A DNA stretch of 64,000 bases from Rhizohabitans arisaemae (lineage in GTDB: Bacteria; Actinomycetota; Actinomycetes; Streptosporangiales; Streptosporangiaceae). The notes below the pieces were generated by a model, which made no database searches, had not been told where the DNA came from, and saw only the letters and a program-made list of their open reading frames with translations. This document shows, one piece after another, positions 35,269-45,257 of the stretch (position 1 is its first letter; each line of letters begins with the position of its first letter). A program made the position numbers and the translations under genes. The stretch is from NCBI RefSeq assembly GCF_025996515.1, contig NZ_BLRH01000035.1, forward strand, positions 744,001 to 808,000, read 5' to 3'.

Positions 35269-36113
35269 GGGGACGGACCAAGCAGGCGTTCCGGCCTGTC
35301 CCGCGTATCGTGATCATGGTTGTCCTGGGGATCTCCTCCCTGGTGGCGATCGGCCCGCTGGTGTGGCTGGTGTCAACCTCGTTCAAGAGCCGCGGGGATG
35401 TGTTCGCGGTGCCTCCGGAGCTCATTCCGGCCGACCCCACCTTGGACAACTACTCCCACGTATGGACCCAGGCCGACGTCCAGCAGTACCTGGCCAACAG
35501 CCTGCTGGTGTCGGTGGGCACCGTGCTGCTCAACGTGTCGACGGCGGCTCTGCTGGGATTCGCCTTGGGCAGGTTCCGTTTCAAGGGGCGGCGGCTGCTG
35601 TTCCTGCTGGGGCTGAGCACCATGATCATCCCCTTTCCGGCGATCATGCTGCCGCTGTTCGTCACCGTGAAACAGCTGGGACTCACCGACAACCTGCTCG
35701 GGATCATCATCCCGACCGGGGCGATGACCCTGTGGCTGTCGGTCTACATCCTCCGGGAGGCGTTCCTGGGGCTGCCGGACGAGCTGGAGGAGGCCGCCGT
35801 GATCGACGGCTGCTCACCGCTCCGGCTGCTCTTCCAGGTGATGCTGCCCCTGGTGAAGGCACCGCTGGCCACGTCGGCGATCCTGGTGTTCACCCTGACC
35901 TGGAGCGAGTTCCTCTGGCCGCTGGTGATCATGCGGGACCACTCCCGGTTCACCATCTCGGTCGGCCTGCAGTACTTCATGTCGACACTGACCTCCAACT
36001 GGCACCACATCGCCGCCGTCGCCGTGATCGCCTCACTGCCGGTCGTGGTCGTCTACCTGGTGCTCCAGCGCTACTTCTTCTCCGACGTGCTGGCCGGATC
36101 GAGCAAGGGATGA
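35265..36113 (+). CDS. ABC sugar permease, MalG type
   Basis: GTG 35265 overlaps the upstream stop and has AGGAG six bases before it. The 282-residue protein has six hydrophobic segments and the EAA motif DELEEAAVIDGCSPLRLLFQVMLPLVK. WLVSTSFKSRGDVF near the N-terminus is typical of MalG-like subunits. With the preceding permease and lipoprotein it forms a sugar importer. Confidence 0.93.
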   Translation: MRGRTKQAFRPVPRIVIMVVLGISSLVAIGPLVWLVSTSFKSRGDVFAVPPELIPADPTLDNYSHVWTQADVQQYLANSLLVSVGTVLLNVSTAALLGFALGRFRFKGRRLLFLLGLSTMIIPFPAIMLPLFVTVKQLGLTDNLLGIIIPTGAMTLWLSVYILREAFLGLPDELEEAAVIDGCSPLRLLFQVMLPLVKAPLATSAILVFTLTWSEFLWPLVIMRDHSRFTISVGLQYFMSTLTSNWHHIAAVAVIASLPVVVVYLVLQRYFFSDVLAGSSKG

Positions 36114-36118
36114 GCGTC

Positions 36119-37246
<1,128 letters not shown>

Positions 37247-37262
37247 AAGGGCGAGGATAGTT

Positions 37263-38078
37263 TTGCGTTATCTCGACTGCAACACCTTCATCGGCCGCCC
37301 CGCCGGGCACCGGCCGTACCTCACCCGGGCGGTGACGGCGGCGGATCTGGTCGGCGAGATGGACCGGGTGGGCGTCCACGAGGCGGCGGCCTACCACGTG
37401 CTCGCCCACGAATACGCCCCCGAAACCGGCAACGACCTGCTGCTGAGCACCCTGGCCCGGGAACCCGGGCACGTCCGCGCCCGGATACACCCCGTCGGCG
37501 TGGTGCTTCCGCCGCACACCGGGGAGATGCCGGAACCGGACCGGCTGCTGGCCGGCCTGCTGGCCGCCGGGGTCCGCATGGCGCGGGTCTTCCCCTCCTC
37601 GGCCATGGCCGGGCACCGGTTCTCCCTCGCCTCCTGGTGCTCCGGCGAGCTGCTGACCGAGCTGCAACGGGTGCGCATGCCGCTCGCCGTCGACTTCACC
37701 CTGTTCCGGCGCGGCGAGCCGCCGTGGCATGAGATCCACGACCTCGCCGAGGGGTATCCCGGGCTGCCGGTGATCCTCATGGACGTTCAGGGCCGCAACA
37801 ACCGCACCCTGTATCCCCTGCTCAAACGGTACGGCAACCTGCACGTTCAATCGGCCGGGTTCAACGTGCACCGGGGGCTGGAAGACCTGTGCGCCCGGTT
37901 CGGCGCGCACCGGGTGGTCTTCGGCTCCGGCTTCCCGCTGCGGACCATGGGCGGGGCCCGGCTCCAGCTCGACCGCGCCGACCTGACCGAAGCCGAGCGC
38001 GAACTGATCGCCTCGGGCACCCTCACCCGGCTCCTGGCCGACGTCGAGACGAAGGAGACGGTCACCGATGCCCGTTGA
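37263..38078 (+). CDS. Amidohydrolase-fold protein with degenerate metal site
   Basis: TTG 37263 with GAGGA upstream gives 271 residues. The overall plan matches the amidohydrolase_2 family and the next gene, but the metal motifs are eroded: DCNTFIGR replaces DxHxH, LAVDFTLFR replaces the SHS region, and FGSGFPLRT replaces the GSDxP motif that carries the catalytic Asp. It overlaps the intact paralogue by 11 bases, so the two are made together. It may be a non-catalytic partner, a metal-independent enzyme or a lyase; the function is unproven. Confidence 0.75.
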   Translation: MRYLDCNTFIGRPAGHRPYLTRAVTAADLVGEMDRVGVHEAAAYHVLAHEYAPETGNDLLLSTLAREPGHVRARIHPVGVVLPPHTGEMPEPDRLLAGLLAAGVRMARVFPSSAMAGHRFSLASWCSGELLTELQRVRMPLAVDFTLFRRGEPPWHEIHDLAEGYPGLPVILMDVQGRNNRTLYPLLKRYGNLHVQSAGFNVHRGLEDLCARFGAHRVVFGSGFPLRTMGGARLQLDRADLTEAERELIASGTLTRLLADVETKETVTDAR

Positions 38079-38877
38079 CACCGGCACCGCGCACCGGGAC
38101 AAGTCGGCGCCGACGGACTGGCCGCTGGTCGTGGACGCGCACTGCCACCTGGGCGCGTTCCGCAACTTTCACATCCCGGGCCACCACGCCGACGCCATGG
38201 TGGAGGTGATGGACCTGCTCGGGATCGACGTGGCCGTGGTGGCCGCGCACGCCGGGATCCACGCCGACTACCGGTTCGGCAACGACCAGGTGCTGGCCGC
38301 CGCGCGGCGCCACCCCGGCCGGGTGCTCGGCTACTGCTGCATCAACCCCAACTACGCGGCCGAGGTCCGCGACGAGCTGGAGCGCTGCTTCGCCGAGCCC
38401 GCCTTCCGCGGCATCAAGCTCCATCCGGAGCTGCACGGCGACTACCCGCTCGACGGGCCCGCCTACCGGCCGGTGTGGGAGTTCGCCGCCGAACGGGGCA
38501 TCCCGGTGCTGTCGCACAGCTACTTCGCCGGAGACCCGCTCGCGGTCTTCGCGGCCCTGGCCGACGAGTACCCCTCCCTCCCGCTCCTGCTCGGGCACGC
38601 CGGACTGGACTACGGCCTGGACCGGGTCGTGGACGTGGTCGGCGCCCGGCCGGGCATCCACCTCGATCTCACCGGGCCGCTCTCCTGGGACGGCGTGGTC
38701 GAGTTTCTGGTCCGCGAACTCGGCGCGGAACGCCTGGTATACGGGAGCGACATGCCCTTCATGAACGCCGCGCTGCAACTCGGCGGCTGCGTCTACGCGC
38801 GGGTGGACCGCGCCGCCAAGGAGCGGATCCTCGGCGGCAACGCGGCCGCGCTCTTCGGACTGGAGGTGGGGCCATGA
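38068..38877 (+). CDS. Amidohydrolase_2 family hydrolase (lactonase-like)
   Basis: The 269-residue protein has the full amidohydrolase set: VVDAHCHLG (metal His pair), GIKLHPE (bridging region), VLSHSYFAG, LLLGHAGLDYG and VYGSDMPFMN with the terminal Asp. Family members include sugar lactonases and decarboxylases. In this island it probably opens a sugar lactone made by the SDR enzyme so that the enolase-type enzyme can act. It overlaps its degenerate paralogue upstream and the SDR downstream (ATGA). Confidence 0.87.
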   Translation: MPVDTGTAHRDKSAPTDWPLVVDAHCHLGAFRNFHIPGHHADAMVEVMDLLGIDVAVVAAHAGIHADYRFGNDQVLAAARRHPGRVLGYCCINPNYAAEVRDELERCFAEPAFRGIKLHPELHGDYPLDGPAYRPVWEFAAERGIPVLSHSYFAGDPLAVFAALADEYPSLPLLLGHAGLDYGLDRVVDVVGARPGIHLDLTGPLSWDGVVEFLVRELGAERLVYGSDMPFMNAALQLGGCVYARVDRAAKERILGGNAAALFGLEVGP

Positions 38878-39605
38878 CCCGGCTCGCCGGACGTACGGCG
38901 CTGGTCACCGGGGCGGCGCGGGGCATCGGCCGGGCGATCGCCGCGCGACTGGCCGCCGAGGGGGCCCGGGTGACCGCCTGCGACATCCTCGCCGACCGGC
39001 TGGCGGCCACGGCCGCGGAGCTGGGGGTGGAGCCGCTGGTGGCCGACGTCGGCGACCACGAGGCCATGGAGCGTCGGCTGGAATCGCGGGCGGAGCCGTA
39101 CGACGTGGTGGTGAACAACGCGGCGATCGCGCCGCGCATCCCCCTGGCGGACCTGCGCCCCCAGGACCTGCGCGAGGTGCTGCGGATCAACGTGGAGGCG
39201 GCGGTCTTCCTCAGCCGGGCGGCGGCACGCACGATGCGGGCGGCGGGGCGGGGATCGATCGTCAACGTGGCCTCGGTCAACGCGATGCGCGGTTCGCCCG
39301 ACATGCTCCATTACAACGCGTCCAAGGCGGCGCTGGTGTCGCTCACCCAGACCCTCGCGCTGGAGTACGCGGGGTACGGCGTGCGGGTGAACGCCGTCTG
39401 CCCCGGGTCGACCTGGACCGAGATCTGGGAGGAGGGCGGCTGGACTGAGGCGGACCGCGCCGGGTTCGCCGCCCGCATCCCGCTGGGCAGGTTCGCGGCC
39501 CCCGAGGAGATCGCGGCGGTCGTGGCGTTCCTCGCCGGGGACGACGCCTCCTACGTCACGGGCCACGCCCTGGTCGTCGACGGCGGCCTCACCGTGGGCA
39601 TGTAG
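38874..39605 (+). CDS. Short-chain dehydrogenase/reductase
   Basis: ATG 38874, five bases after GGAGGTGGGG, gives 243 residues. The classical SDR set is seen: nucleotide-binding TGAARGIGR, VNNAAIAPR, catalytic Ser in NVASVNAMRGSPD, YNASK with Tyr and Lys, and VCPGSTWTEIW, ending VVDGGLTVGM. A CDIL segment after beta-2 suggests NAD preference. It likely oxidises the imported sugar or a derivative to a lactone or keto compound. Confidence 0.93.
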   Translation: MTRLAGRTALVTGAARGIGRAIAARLAAEGARVTACDILADRLAATAAELGVEPLVADVGDHEAMERRLESRAEPYDVVVNNAAIAPRIPLADLRPQDLREVLRINVEAAVFLSRAAARTMRAAGRGSIVNVASVNAMRGSPDMLHYNASKAALVSLTQTLALEYAGYGVRVNAVCPGSTWTEIWEEGGWTEADRAGFAARIPLGRFAAPEEIAAVVAFLAGDDASYVTGHALVVDGGLTVGM

Positions 39606-40862
39606 GTGGGGGCGCTCTTCTGCGGTCCCCTGGATCTGGTCGGCGAGGGCGTCGACACGGTGCTGCGCAATGTGGGCGAGCGCGCCGGCGTCGAGCGCGT
39701 CGCCCCGGCCGTCGCCTATCACGCCGTTCGCGACCTGCTGCCGCACAACCCGCTCCACCGGGTGGCGACCGGCGGGGCGGGCGTGTGTTTCGCCCCCGAC
39801 CGGGGCCGCTATCCCGACCCCGCCCTCCGCCCGGCGGTGAGCCCGTTCGCCCAGGGGAGGGATCTGCTCGGCGAGCTCTGCGACCGCTCCGCGAGCGCCG
39901 GGGTGGGCGTGGACGCGTGGGCCGTGTACCTGCACGACGACGGGCACGACCCGGCTCGGCCCGGCATCGTGCGCAACCTGTACGGCGACCCCTATCCCGA
40001 GCTGCTCTGCCCGGCCGACCCCCGGGTCCGGGCCTACGCGACGGCGCTCACGGAGGACCTGTGCAGCTACCCGATCGGGTCGGTGCTGGCGGAAGCCCCG
40101 CACTGGCTTCCTTTCGGGCACGGGTACGGCCACGAGCGGCGTTCGGTGGAGCTGGACCCGACCGCCGAACTCCTCCTCGGCCTGTGCTTCTGCCCGTACT
40201 GCCGCGCGGCGGCCGAGGCGCGCGGGGTGCGTGTGCCGGACCTCCTGGCCGCCGCGAAGGCGCACGTCGGCGCCTGCCTCACCGGTGGTCCGCCCGGATC
40301 GGCCCGGCCGGTCCGCGACGCCGGGCTGGGCGAGTACCTCGACGCCCGGTGCGGGCGGGTGACGGCGCTGATCACCGAGCTGGCGGCGACGGCGGCCCGG
40401 GCCGGGGTCGGCTTCCGGCTGCTCGACCTGTCCGCCGGTCTGCTCGGCTGGGCGGACGGGCGGCCCGCCGGCGCCTGCGGCGCCGCCACGGCGAAGAACC
40501 TGGGCGTGGATCCGGCCGGGGTCGCCGCCGTCTGCCCGATCAGCCTCACCCCCTACGCCCGGGATCCGGAGCGGGTACGGGCGGAAACGCTCGCCTACCG
40601 CGCGGAGGCCGGGGCCGGCGCCCGGCTCGGCGCCGTACTGCGTCCGATGAACCTCGACTGCGACTCCGTGGAGAACCTCGCCGACAAACTGGTCATCGCC
40701 CGCGATCTCGGCCTGGATCGCATGGACTTCTATCACTACGGCCTGAGCCCGCTCACGGCTCTGGACCGTATCCGCACAGCTCGCGCCATCGCCGCCGACC
40801 GACCCCCAGCCGAGGAGGAACCAGGATGGCCCAACGCAGGCGCATCCTCTTGTCCGGACTGA
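39606..40862 (+). CDS. Unrecognised protein, possible TIM-barrel glycosidase-like
   Basis: GTG 39606 follows the SDR stop with no gap, giving 418 residues without a signal peptide. I recognise no named family. The alternating strand/helix pattern (VDAWAVYLHDD, GSVLAEAPHWLPFGHGYGHER, GVGFRLLDLS, ARLGAVLRPMNLDCDS) suggests a TIM barrel, and LLGLCFCPYCRAAAEARG recalls a Cys motif in some uncharacterised glycoside-hydrolase-like families. It overlaps the secreted hydrolase by 37 bases. Being cytoplasmic and inside the island, it may act on the imported sugar before the SDR. Assignment is speculative. Confidence 0.6.
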   Translation: MGALFCGPLDLVGEGVDTVLRNVGERAGVERVAPAVAYHAVRDLLPHNPLHRVATGGAGVCFAPDRGRYPDPALRPAVSPFAQGRDLLGELCDRSASAGVGVDAWAVYLHDDGHDPARPGIVRNLYGDPYPELLCPADPRVRAYATALTEDLCSYPIGSVLAEAPHWLPFGHGYGHERRSVELDPTAELLLGLCFCPYCRAAAEARGVRVPDLLAAAKAHVGACLTGGPPGSARPVRDAGLGEYLDARCGRVTALITELAATAARAGVGFRLLDLSAGLLGWADGRPAGACGAATAKNLGVDPAGVAAVCPISLTPYARDPERVRAETLAYRAEAGAGARLGAVLRPMNLDCDSVENLADKLVIARDLGLDRMDFYHYGLSPLTALDRIRTARAIAADRPPAEEEPGWPNAGASSCPD

Positions 40863-43309
40863 TCGCGGCGACGACGATCGCGGGCTCTCTCCCCGCCCAC
40901 GCGGCGCAGCCCCCACTCCCACCCCCGCCCCTGGCCGGACAGCAGGTCTGGCCGACCCTGACCGACTCCTACATCCAGGGCGTGCGCCAGGCCCTGCGAT
41001 CCGGGACCGACCTGTGGGGCGAACACCTGATCGCCCAGCCGGAGGGCCCGACCTTCGAGAACATCAAGGACTACCTGGTGCCCATCGCCACGGGAGGCGT
41101 CGCGACCGGCGAGCCGAACACCGGGGCCACCGGCATCACCGACACCGCCTACCACTACCTGCCGCTCACCCTGCCCCCGGGCGACACGGCGGACACCCAG
41201 TCCCCGCCCGAGCCCACCGAGAACCACTACGCCCTGCACACCGCGGACGGCAGCGGGATCACCGCGGACTGGCACACCCCGTGCGACTCCGCCCCTTGGA
41301 CGAAGGACTACTCCGAGGCGTTCACGGCCCGCTGCGGTAACTTCTGGCAGGCCCAGTTCTTCGTCGGCGGCGAACGGTACGGCTCCGACCTCGGCCGCCT
41401 GAGCGGCCAGCGGCTGCTCGACGGCTACCTCCCGGTCCTGCGGACGAACTACCGGGACGCGGCCGGGGTGAACTACACGCAGGAGTCCTTCGCCGCACGC
41501 GTGCCCGAGACCTCCTCCCTGGTCAGCTTTGTGAAGATCACCGCAACCGGTGGCCCGAACGCCCGCGGCACCCGGGTGCGCGTGCACATCAGGGACCCGA
41601 AGAACCCCGGCCTCGTCCTGGACGGGCCCAAGGTCAAGGCGGACCGGGGGGTGTACCTGCTGGCCGACGGCAGTCCCACGCTCACCGGCAAGGACCTCAC
41701 CTACGAGCTGGACCTGTCCCGCGGGCCCCGTACGGTCACCTTCGCCGTGGTCAACAACCCCGCCCAGATCCGGGGCGGCGGCACGTCGGCGCTGCGCAGG
41801 TACGACTCGGCCCGTGAGGAGGTGGCGCGCTACTGGCGGAAGAAGCTGTCCGCCGGTGCGAAGATCTCGATCCCCGAGCGGTACCCGGCCGACGCCCTGC
41901 GCAACCTGCTGATCCAGAACCTGACCATGGGCTGGCGCTACAGCATCGGCAACTTCTACGAGCAGCAGTACGTGCCGGAGATGGTCGACACGGTCTCCTC
42001 GCTCGGCGAGTTCGGTTTCACCGAGGACTACCGGCGGAACCTGCAGACCCTGATGGATCTGACGAAGGAGGGCGGCCCCGCCTACCCGGTGATGTACCGC
42101 AACTGGGAGCAGGGGTCCAAGCTGCTGGCCACGGCCCGCTACCACCGGCTGACCGGCGACCGGGCCTTCGTCGAGCGCAACGTCGGCAAGCTCCGCGGCT
42201 ACCTCGACGACTACCTGCGGCAGGCCGCAGCCGACCCCCACGGCATCCTGGAGAAGCAGCGCTGCTGCGAGGACAACTGGACCGCGGGGTACTGGACCCA
42301 CGCCCAGCTGGTCTCCTGGTGGGGCTGGCGGGACATGCTCCAGGTGTTCCGGAGCATCGGCCGCCAGGACCTGGTGGACGCCTACTCCGGGCCGTTCCAG
42401 ACCTTCGACGCGAAGCTGCGCGCCGCCGTGGCCGCCTCCAAGGTCGAGTTGCCGGACGGCTCCCTGTTCGTGCCCCGGGAACTCTTCTCGGGCACGGCCC
42501 CGTACGAGTCGATCACCGAGAGCCGGGACTCCAGCTATTGGAACCTGCTCGCCCACTACGGCTACGCCTCGGGGTTCTTCACCGAGGAGGAGAACACCAA
42601 ACTCCTCAAGTACCTGCACACCCGCGGCGCCACGTTCCTCGGGATGATCCGCTTCAACTACACCGGGCAGGCCATCGGCGACTGTCGGCCCGACGGGCTC
42701 GCGGGCTACGAGGGCACCGGCGTCGACCAGGTGTACGGCTACCAGTACAACCGGTTCCTGGCGGCGGGTGACCAGCCCGACCGCCAGGTGCTCTCGCTGT
42801 ACGGGCAGCTCGCCCACGGGTTCGCCCGCAACACCTTCACGGTGGGTGAAGGGGCGAACGTCGACCCCTGCCCCGGCAGGTTTCACCGGGGGACCTGGCT
42901 GTCGCCGTTGAGCGCCAACAACGCGTCCTACCTCAAGAACCTCCGGGAGATGCTGGTCCACGAGGAAGGCGACGAACTCGGGGCGCCCACCGGTCTGCGG
43001 CTGGCCTCGGCCACACCGCGCGGCTGGCTCGCCGACGGCAAGCGGGTGGGCGTGGCCGACCTGCCGACCGTGTACGGCCCGCTGAGCTACCGGCTGACCT
43101 CCCGGCTGGCCAAGGGCGTCGTCCACGCCGACGTCCGCATGCCCGCCCGGCTCGGCGGGGCGGGCGTCACGCTGCGCCTGCGCGTGCCCGCCGGCCACAC
43201 CCTGGTGGCGGCCTCGGCGGGCGGACGCCCGCTGCGGGTGAACGGCGACACCGTCGACCTGACCGGGCTCCGCGGCCAGGTCGCCGTGACCGCGAGGTTC
43301 ACCCGCTGA
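40826..43309 (+). CDS. Secreted six-hairpin glycosidase-like hydrolase
   Basis: ATG 40826 is seven bases after GGAGGA and inside the previous frame; it gives 827 residues. MAQRRRILLSGLIAATTIAG with an Ala-rich cleavage region is a signal peptide, perhaps Tat-dependent. An N-terminal beta domain (about 130-330) leads to an (alpha/alpha)6-type region (about 360-740: GWRYSIGNFYEQQYVPEMVD, NWEQGSKLLATARYHRLTGD, QRCCEDNWTAGYWTHAQL, YEGTGVDQVYGYQYNRFL) and a C-terminal beta domain. The layout matches six-hairpin glycosidases such as rhamnosidase-like enzymes, but the exact family is unclear. It probably releases the sugar that the importer takes up. Confidence 0.8.
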   Translation: MAQRRRILLSGLIAATTIAGSLPAHAAQPPLPPPPLAGQQVWPTLTDSYIQGVRQALRSGTDLWGEHLIAQPEGPTFENIKDYLVPIATGGVATGEPNTGATGITDTAYHYLPLTLPPGDTADTQSPPEPTENHYALHTADGSGITADWHTPCDSAPWTKDYSEAFTARCGNFWQAQFFVGGERYGSDLGRLSGQRLLDGYLPVLRTNYRDAAGVNYTQESFAARVPETSSLVSFVKITATGGPNARGTRVRVHIRDPKNPGLVLDGPKVKADRGVYLLADGSPTLTGKDLTYELDLSRGPRTVTFAVVNNPAQIRGGGTSALRRYDSAREEVARYWRKKLSAGAKISIPERYPADALRNLLIQNLTMGWRYSIGNFYEQQYVPEMVDTVSSLGEFGFTEDYRRNLQTLMDLTKEGGPAYPVMYRNWEQGSKLLATARYHRLTGDRAFVERNVGKLRGYLDDYLRQAAADPHGILEKQRCCEDNWTAGYWTHAQLVSWWGWRDMLQVFRSIGRQDLVDAYSGPFQTFDAKLRAAVAASKVELPDGSLFVPRELFSGTAPYESITESRDSSYWNLLAHYGYASGFFTEEENTKLLKYLHTRGATFLGMIRFNYTGQAIGDCRPDGLAGYEGTGVDQVYGYQYNRFLAAGDQPDRQVLSLYGQLAHGFARNTFTVGEGANVDPCPGRFHRGTWLSPLSANNASYLKNLREMLVHEEGDELGAPTGLRLASATPRGWLADGKRVGVADLPTVYGPLSYRLTSRLAKGVVHADVRMPARLGGAGVTLRLRVPAGHTLVAASAGGRPLRVNGDTVDLTGLRGQVAVTARFTR

Positions 43310-43315
43310 CCGGCC

Positions 43316-43401
43316 CTGCCGGGGGCGGTTGACCTGGCGATGGCGCGCCGCCCCCGGCAGCGGGCGGGCGGGGTCCGGGTTAGGCTCCGGACCCCGCCCG
43401 C
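43316..43401 (+). terminator. Two tandem hairpins after the secreted hydrolase
   Basis: A 13-bp stem (43316-43328 with 43348-43360) is followed by a 15-bp stem (43364-43378 with 43387-43401, 8-base loop), both perfect and GC-rich. They lie in the 128-bp gap before the FAH-fold gene. They may terminate the main operon partly or fully. Confidence 0.65.
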
Positions 43402-43437
43402 CACCCTCTCCCCGTTCTCTGTGAAAGGCACACCATC

Positions 43438-44289
43438 ATGCACCTGGTTCACGGCTTCCCGGCCGACGGCCCCGCGCGCTGGGCGGTGCGTGACGGGGAC
43501 GGCGATCGCCTGCTCCCCGCGGAGTTCTCGCTCGGCGCGGCACTCGCCGCGGACCTCGATCATTTCCGTCGTGCCCTGGAGGCCGTCGGCCGTCCCGGGA
43601 GGCTGAGCCGGCTCCGCGCCCCGGTCGACCCCTGGACCGAGGTCTGGGCGGCCGGGGTCACCTACCGGATCTCCCGGGAGGCCCGGACCGAGGAAAGCCG
43701 CGACCCCGACATCTACCAGCGGGTCTACGACGCGCCACGTCCCGAGCTGTTCTTCAAGTCGCTCGGCTGGCGGGTGCGCGGCCCCGGCCAGGCCGTCACC
43801 GTCCGGCCGGACTCGGACTGGAACGTGCCCGAGCCCGAACTCGCGCTGGTCGTCTGCGCGAGCGGGGAGATCGCCGGGTACACCGTCTGCGACGACGTCA
43901 GCTCCCGGTCGATCGAGGGGGAGAACCCGCTCTACCTTCCCCAGGCCAAGATGTACTTCGGCGCGACCGCGCTCGGCCCCGGCATCCGCCCGGCCTGGGA
44001 GGTCCCCGACCCGTACGACCTGGGCATCCGGATGGCAGTCTCCCGCGACTCCCGGCAGGAGTGGGCGGGCTCGACCGGCACGTCCCGGCTTCACCGGCGC
44101 CTGGACGACCTGGTGGCGCACCTGCTGCGCGCCGACCGCTACCCCCACGGAGTGATCCTCTCCACCGGTACCTGCCTGGTCCCCGGCGGGGACTTCACCC
44201 TGCTTCCCGGGGACGAGGTCCGCATCGAGATCGACGAGATCGGCGAACTCGTCACCCCCGTCCGGCGCATCGACCAGGTCGAACCCTGA
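43438..44289 (+). CDS. FAH-family 2-keto-3-deoxy-sugar-acid dehydratase
   Basis: The 283-residue protein shows the metal-binding EPE (132-134 in VPEPELALVV) of the fumarylacetoacetate hydrolase fold. Segments RPELFFKSLG, VCDDVSSRSIEGENPLYLPQ and STGTCLVPGGDFTLLPGDEV closely follow the subgroup that contains 2-keto-3-deoxy-D-arabinonate dehydratase. Such enzymes turn 2-keto-3-deoxy-pentonates into 2-oxoglutarate semialdehyde in the non-phosphorylative (Weimberg-type) route. It follows two hairpins and has AAAGG nine bases before ATG. The final semialdehyde dehydrogenase is not in the window. Confidence 0.87.
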   Translation: MHLVHGFPADGPARWAVRDGDGDRLLPAEFSLGAALAADLDHFRRALEAVGRPGRLSRLRAPVDPWTEVWAAGVTYRISREARTEESRDPDIYQRVYDAPRPELFFKSLGWRVRGPGQAVTVRPDSDWNVPEPELALVVCASGEIAGYTVCDDVSSRSIEGENPLYLPQAKMYFGATALGPGIRPAWEVPDPYDLGIRMAVSRDSRQEWAGSTGTSRLHRRLDDLVAHLLRADRYPHGVILSTGTCLVPGGDFTLLPGDEVRIEIDEIGELVTPVRRIDQVEP

Positions 44290-44317
44290 GCCGCACCGGA
44301 CCCCGGCCGGCCGTGCG

Positions 44318-45154
44318 CTAGCGGGTGACGAGGGAGTGGCAGGCGATCGCGGCGGCGGCGACCACGTTGAGGGAGTCGACGCCGCGTTCCATCGCGACGG
44401 CGCTCATCGGGATGCAGACCGGGAGGTCGGCCTCGGCGAGCCAGCGGGAGGAGAGCCCGTCCCCCTCGGAGCCGAGGAGCAGCGCCGTACGTTCCCCCAT
44501 CTCGACGTCTCCGATGGGGACGGCCCGCTGGTCGGGGGTGAGGGCCAGGGTCCGGAAACCGGCGGCCCGGAGCTCGCCGAGCCCGGCGTGCCAGTCGGTC
44601 ATCCGCGCGTACGGCACCGCGAACACCGCGCCCATCGACACCTTGACCGCCCTGCGGTAGAGCGGGTCGGCGCAGCGCGGGGAGAGGATCACCGCGTCCA
44701 CGCCGAGCGCCGCCGCGCAGCGGAAGATCGAGCCGACGTTGCCGTGGTCGACCAGGTCCTCCAGCACCAGGATTCGCCGTGTGCAGACGAGTCCGGTACG
44801 GCCTGCGGTCGGCTCTCCGGAAGCCGAAGGCGCCGGGCCGAGCAGGTCGCCGACCGAGGGGAGCGGAAGCCGGTCCATGGAGGCGAGCGCACCCCGGTGC
44901 ACCTCGAAGCCGGTGATCTCCTCGATCTCCGAGTCGTCCAGGACGTGCACCGGGGCGTCGATCGTGTCGAGCAGGTCCGCGAGTGGCTCCAGCCACCGCC
45001 TGGCCAGCAGCACCGATCGGACCGGGTACCCGGCGCCCACCGCCCGGCGGATCACCTTCTCCCCTTCGGCGATGAACAGCCCGTGCTCGGCTTCGAGGCT
45101 TTTACGCAGCTGCACGTCGCGCAGCCGGGCGAAATCACTGAGGCCCTCGGTCAC
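44318..45154 (-). CDS. SpoU/TrmH-family RNA 2'-O-methyltransferase
   Basis: GTG 45154 after GGAGG gives 278 residues. An N-terminal RNA-binding substrate domain is followed by the SPOUT knot: VDHGNVGSIFRCAAALG (motif 1), LLLGSEGDGLSS (motif 2) and MERGVDSLNVVAAAAIA (motif 3). It is expected to methylate a ribose in rRNA or tRNA with S-adenosylmethionine. It faces the catabolic island end-to-end and belongs to housekeeping. Confidence 0.92.
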   Translation of the reverse strand: MTEGLSDFARLRDVQLRKSLEAEHGLFIAEGEKVIRRAVGAGYPVRSVLLARRWLEPLADLLDTIDAPVHVLDDSEIEEITGFEVHRGALASMDRLPLPSVGDLLGPAPSASGEPTAGRTGLVCTRRILVLEDLVDHGNVGSIFRCAAALGVDAVILSPRCADPLYRRAVKVSMGAVFAVPYARMTDWHAGLGELRAAGFRTLALTPDQRAVPIGDVEMGERTALLLGSEGDGLSSRWLAEADLPVCIPMSAVAMERGVDSLNVVAAAAIACHSLVTR

Positions 45155-45257
45155 CGGGACCTCCGGCTCGGCGTGTAACGCACACCCTCTCCTTCGGTAA
45201 TGGCTACATTACTCTTCGCTGTCGTCCGGTTGGGATACACGCTGAGCGGAGGCGACG

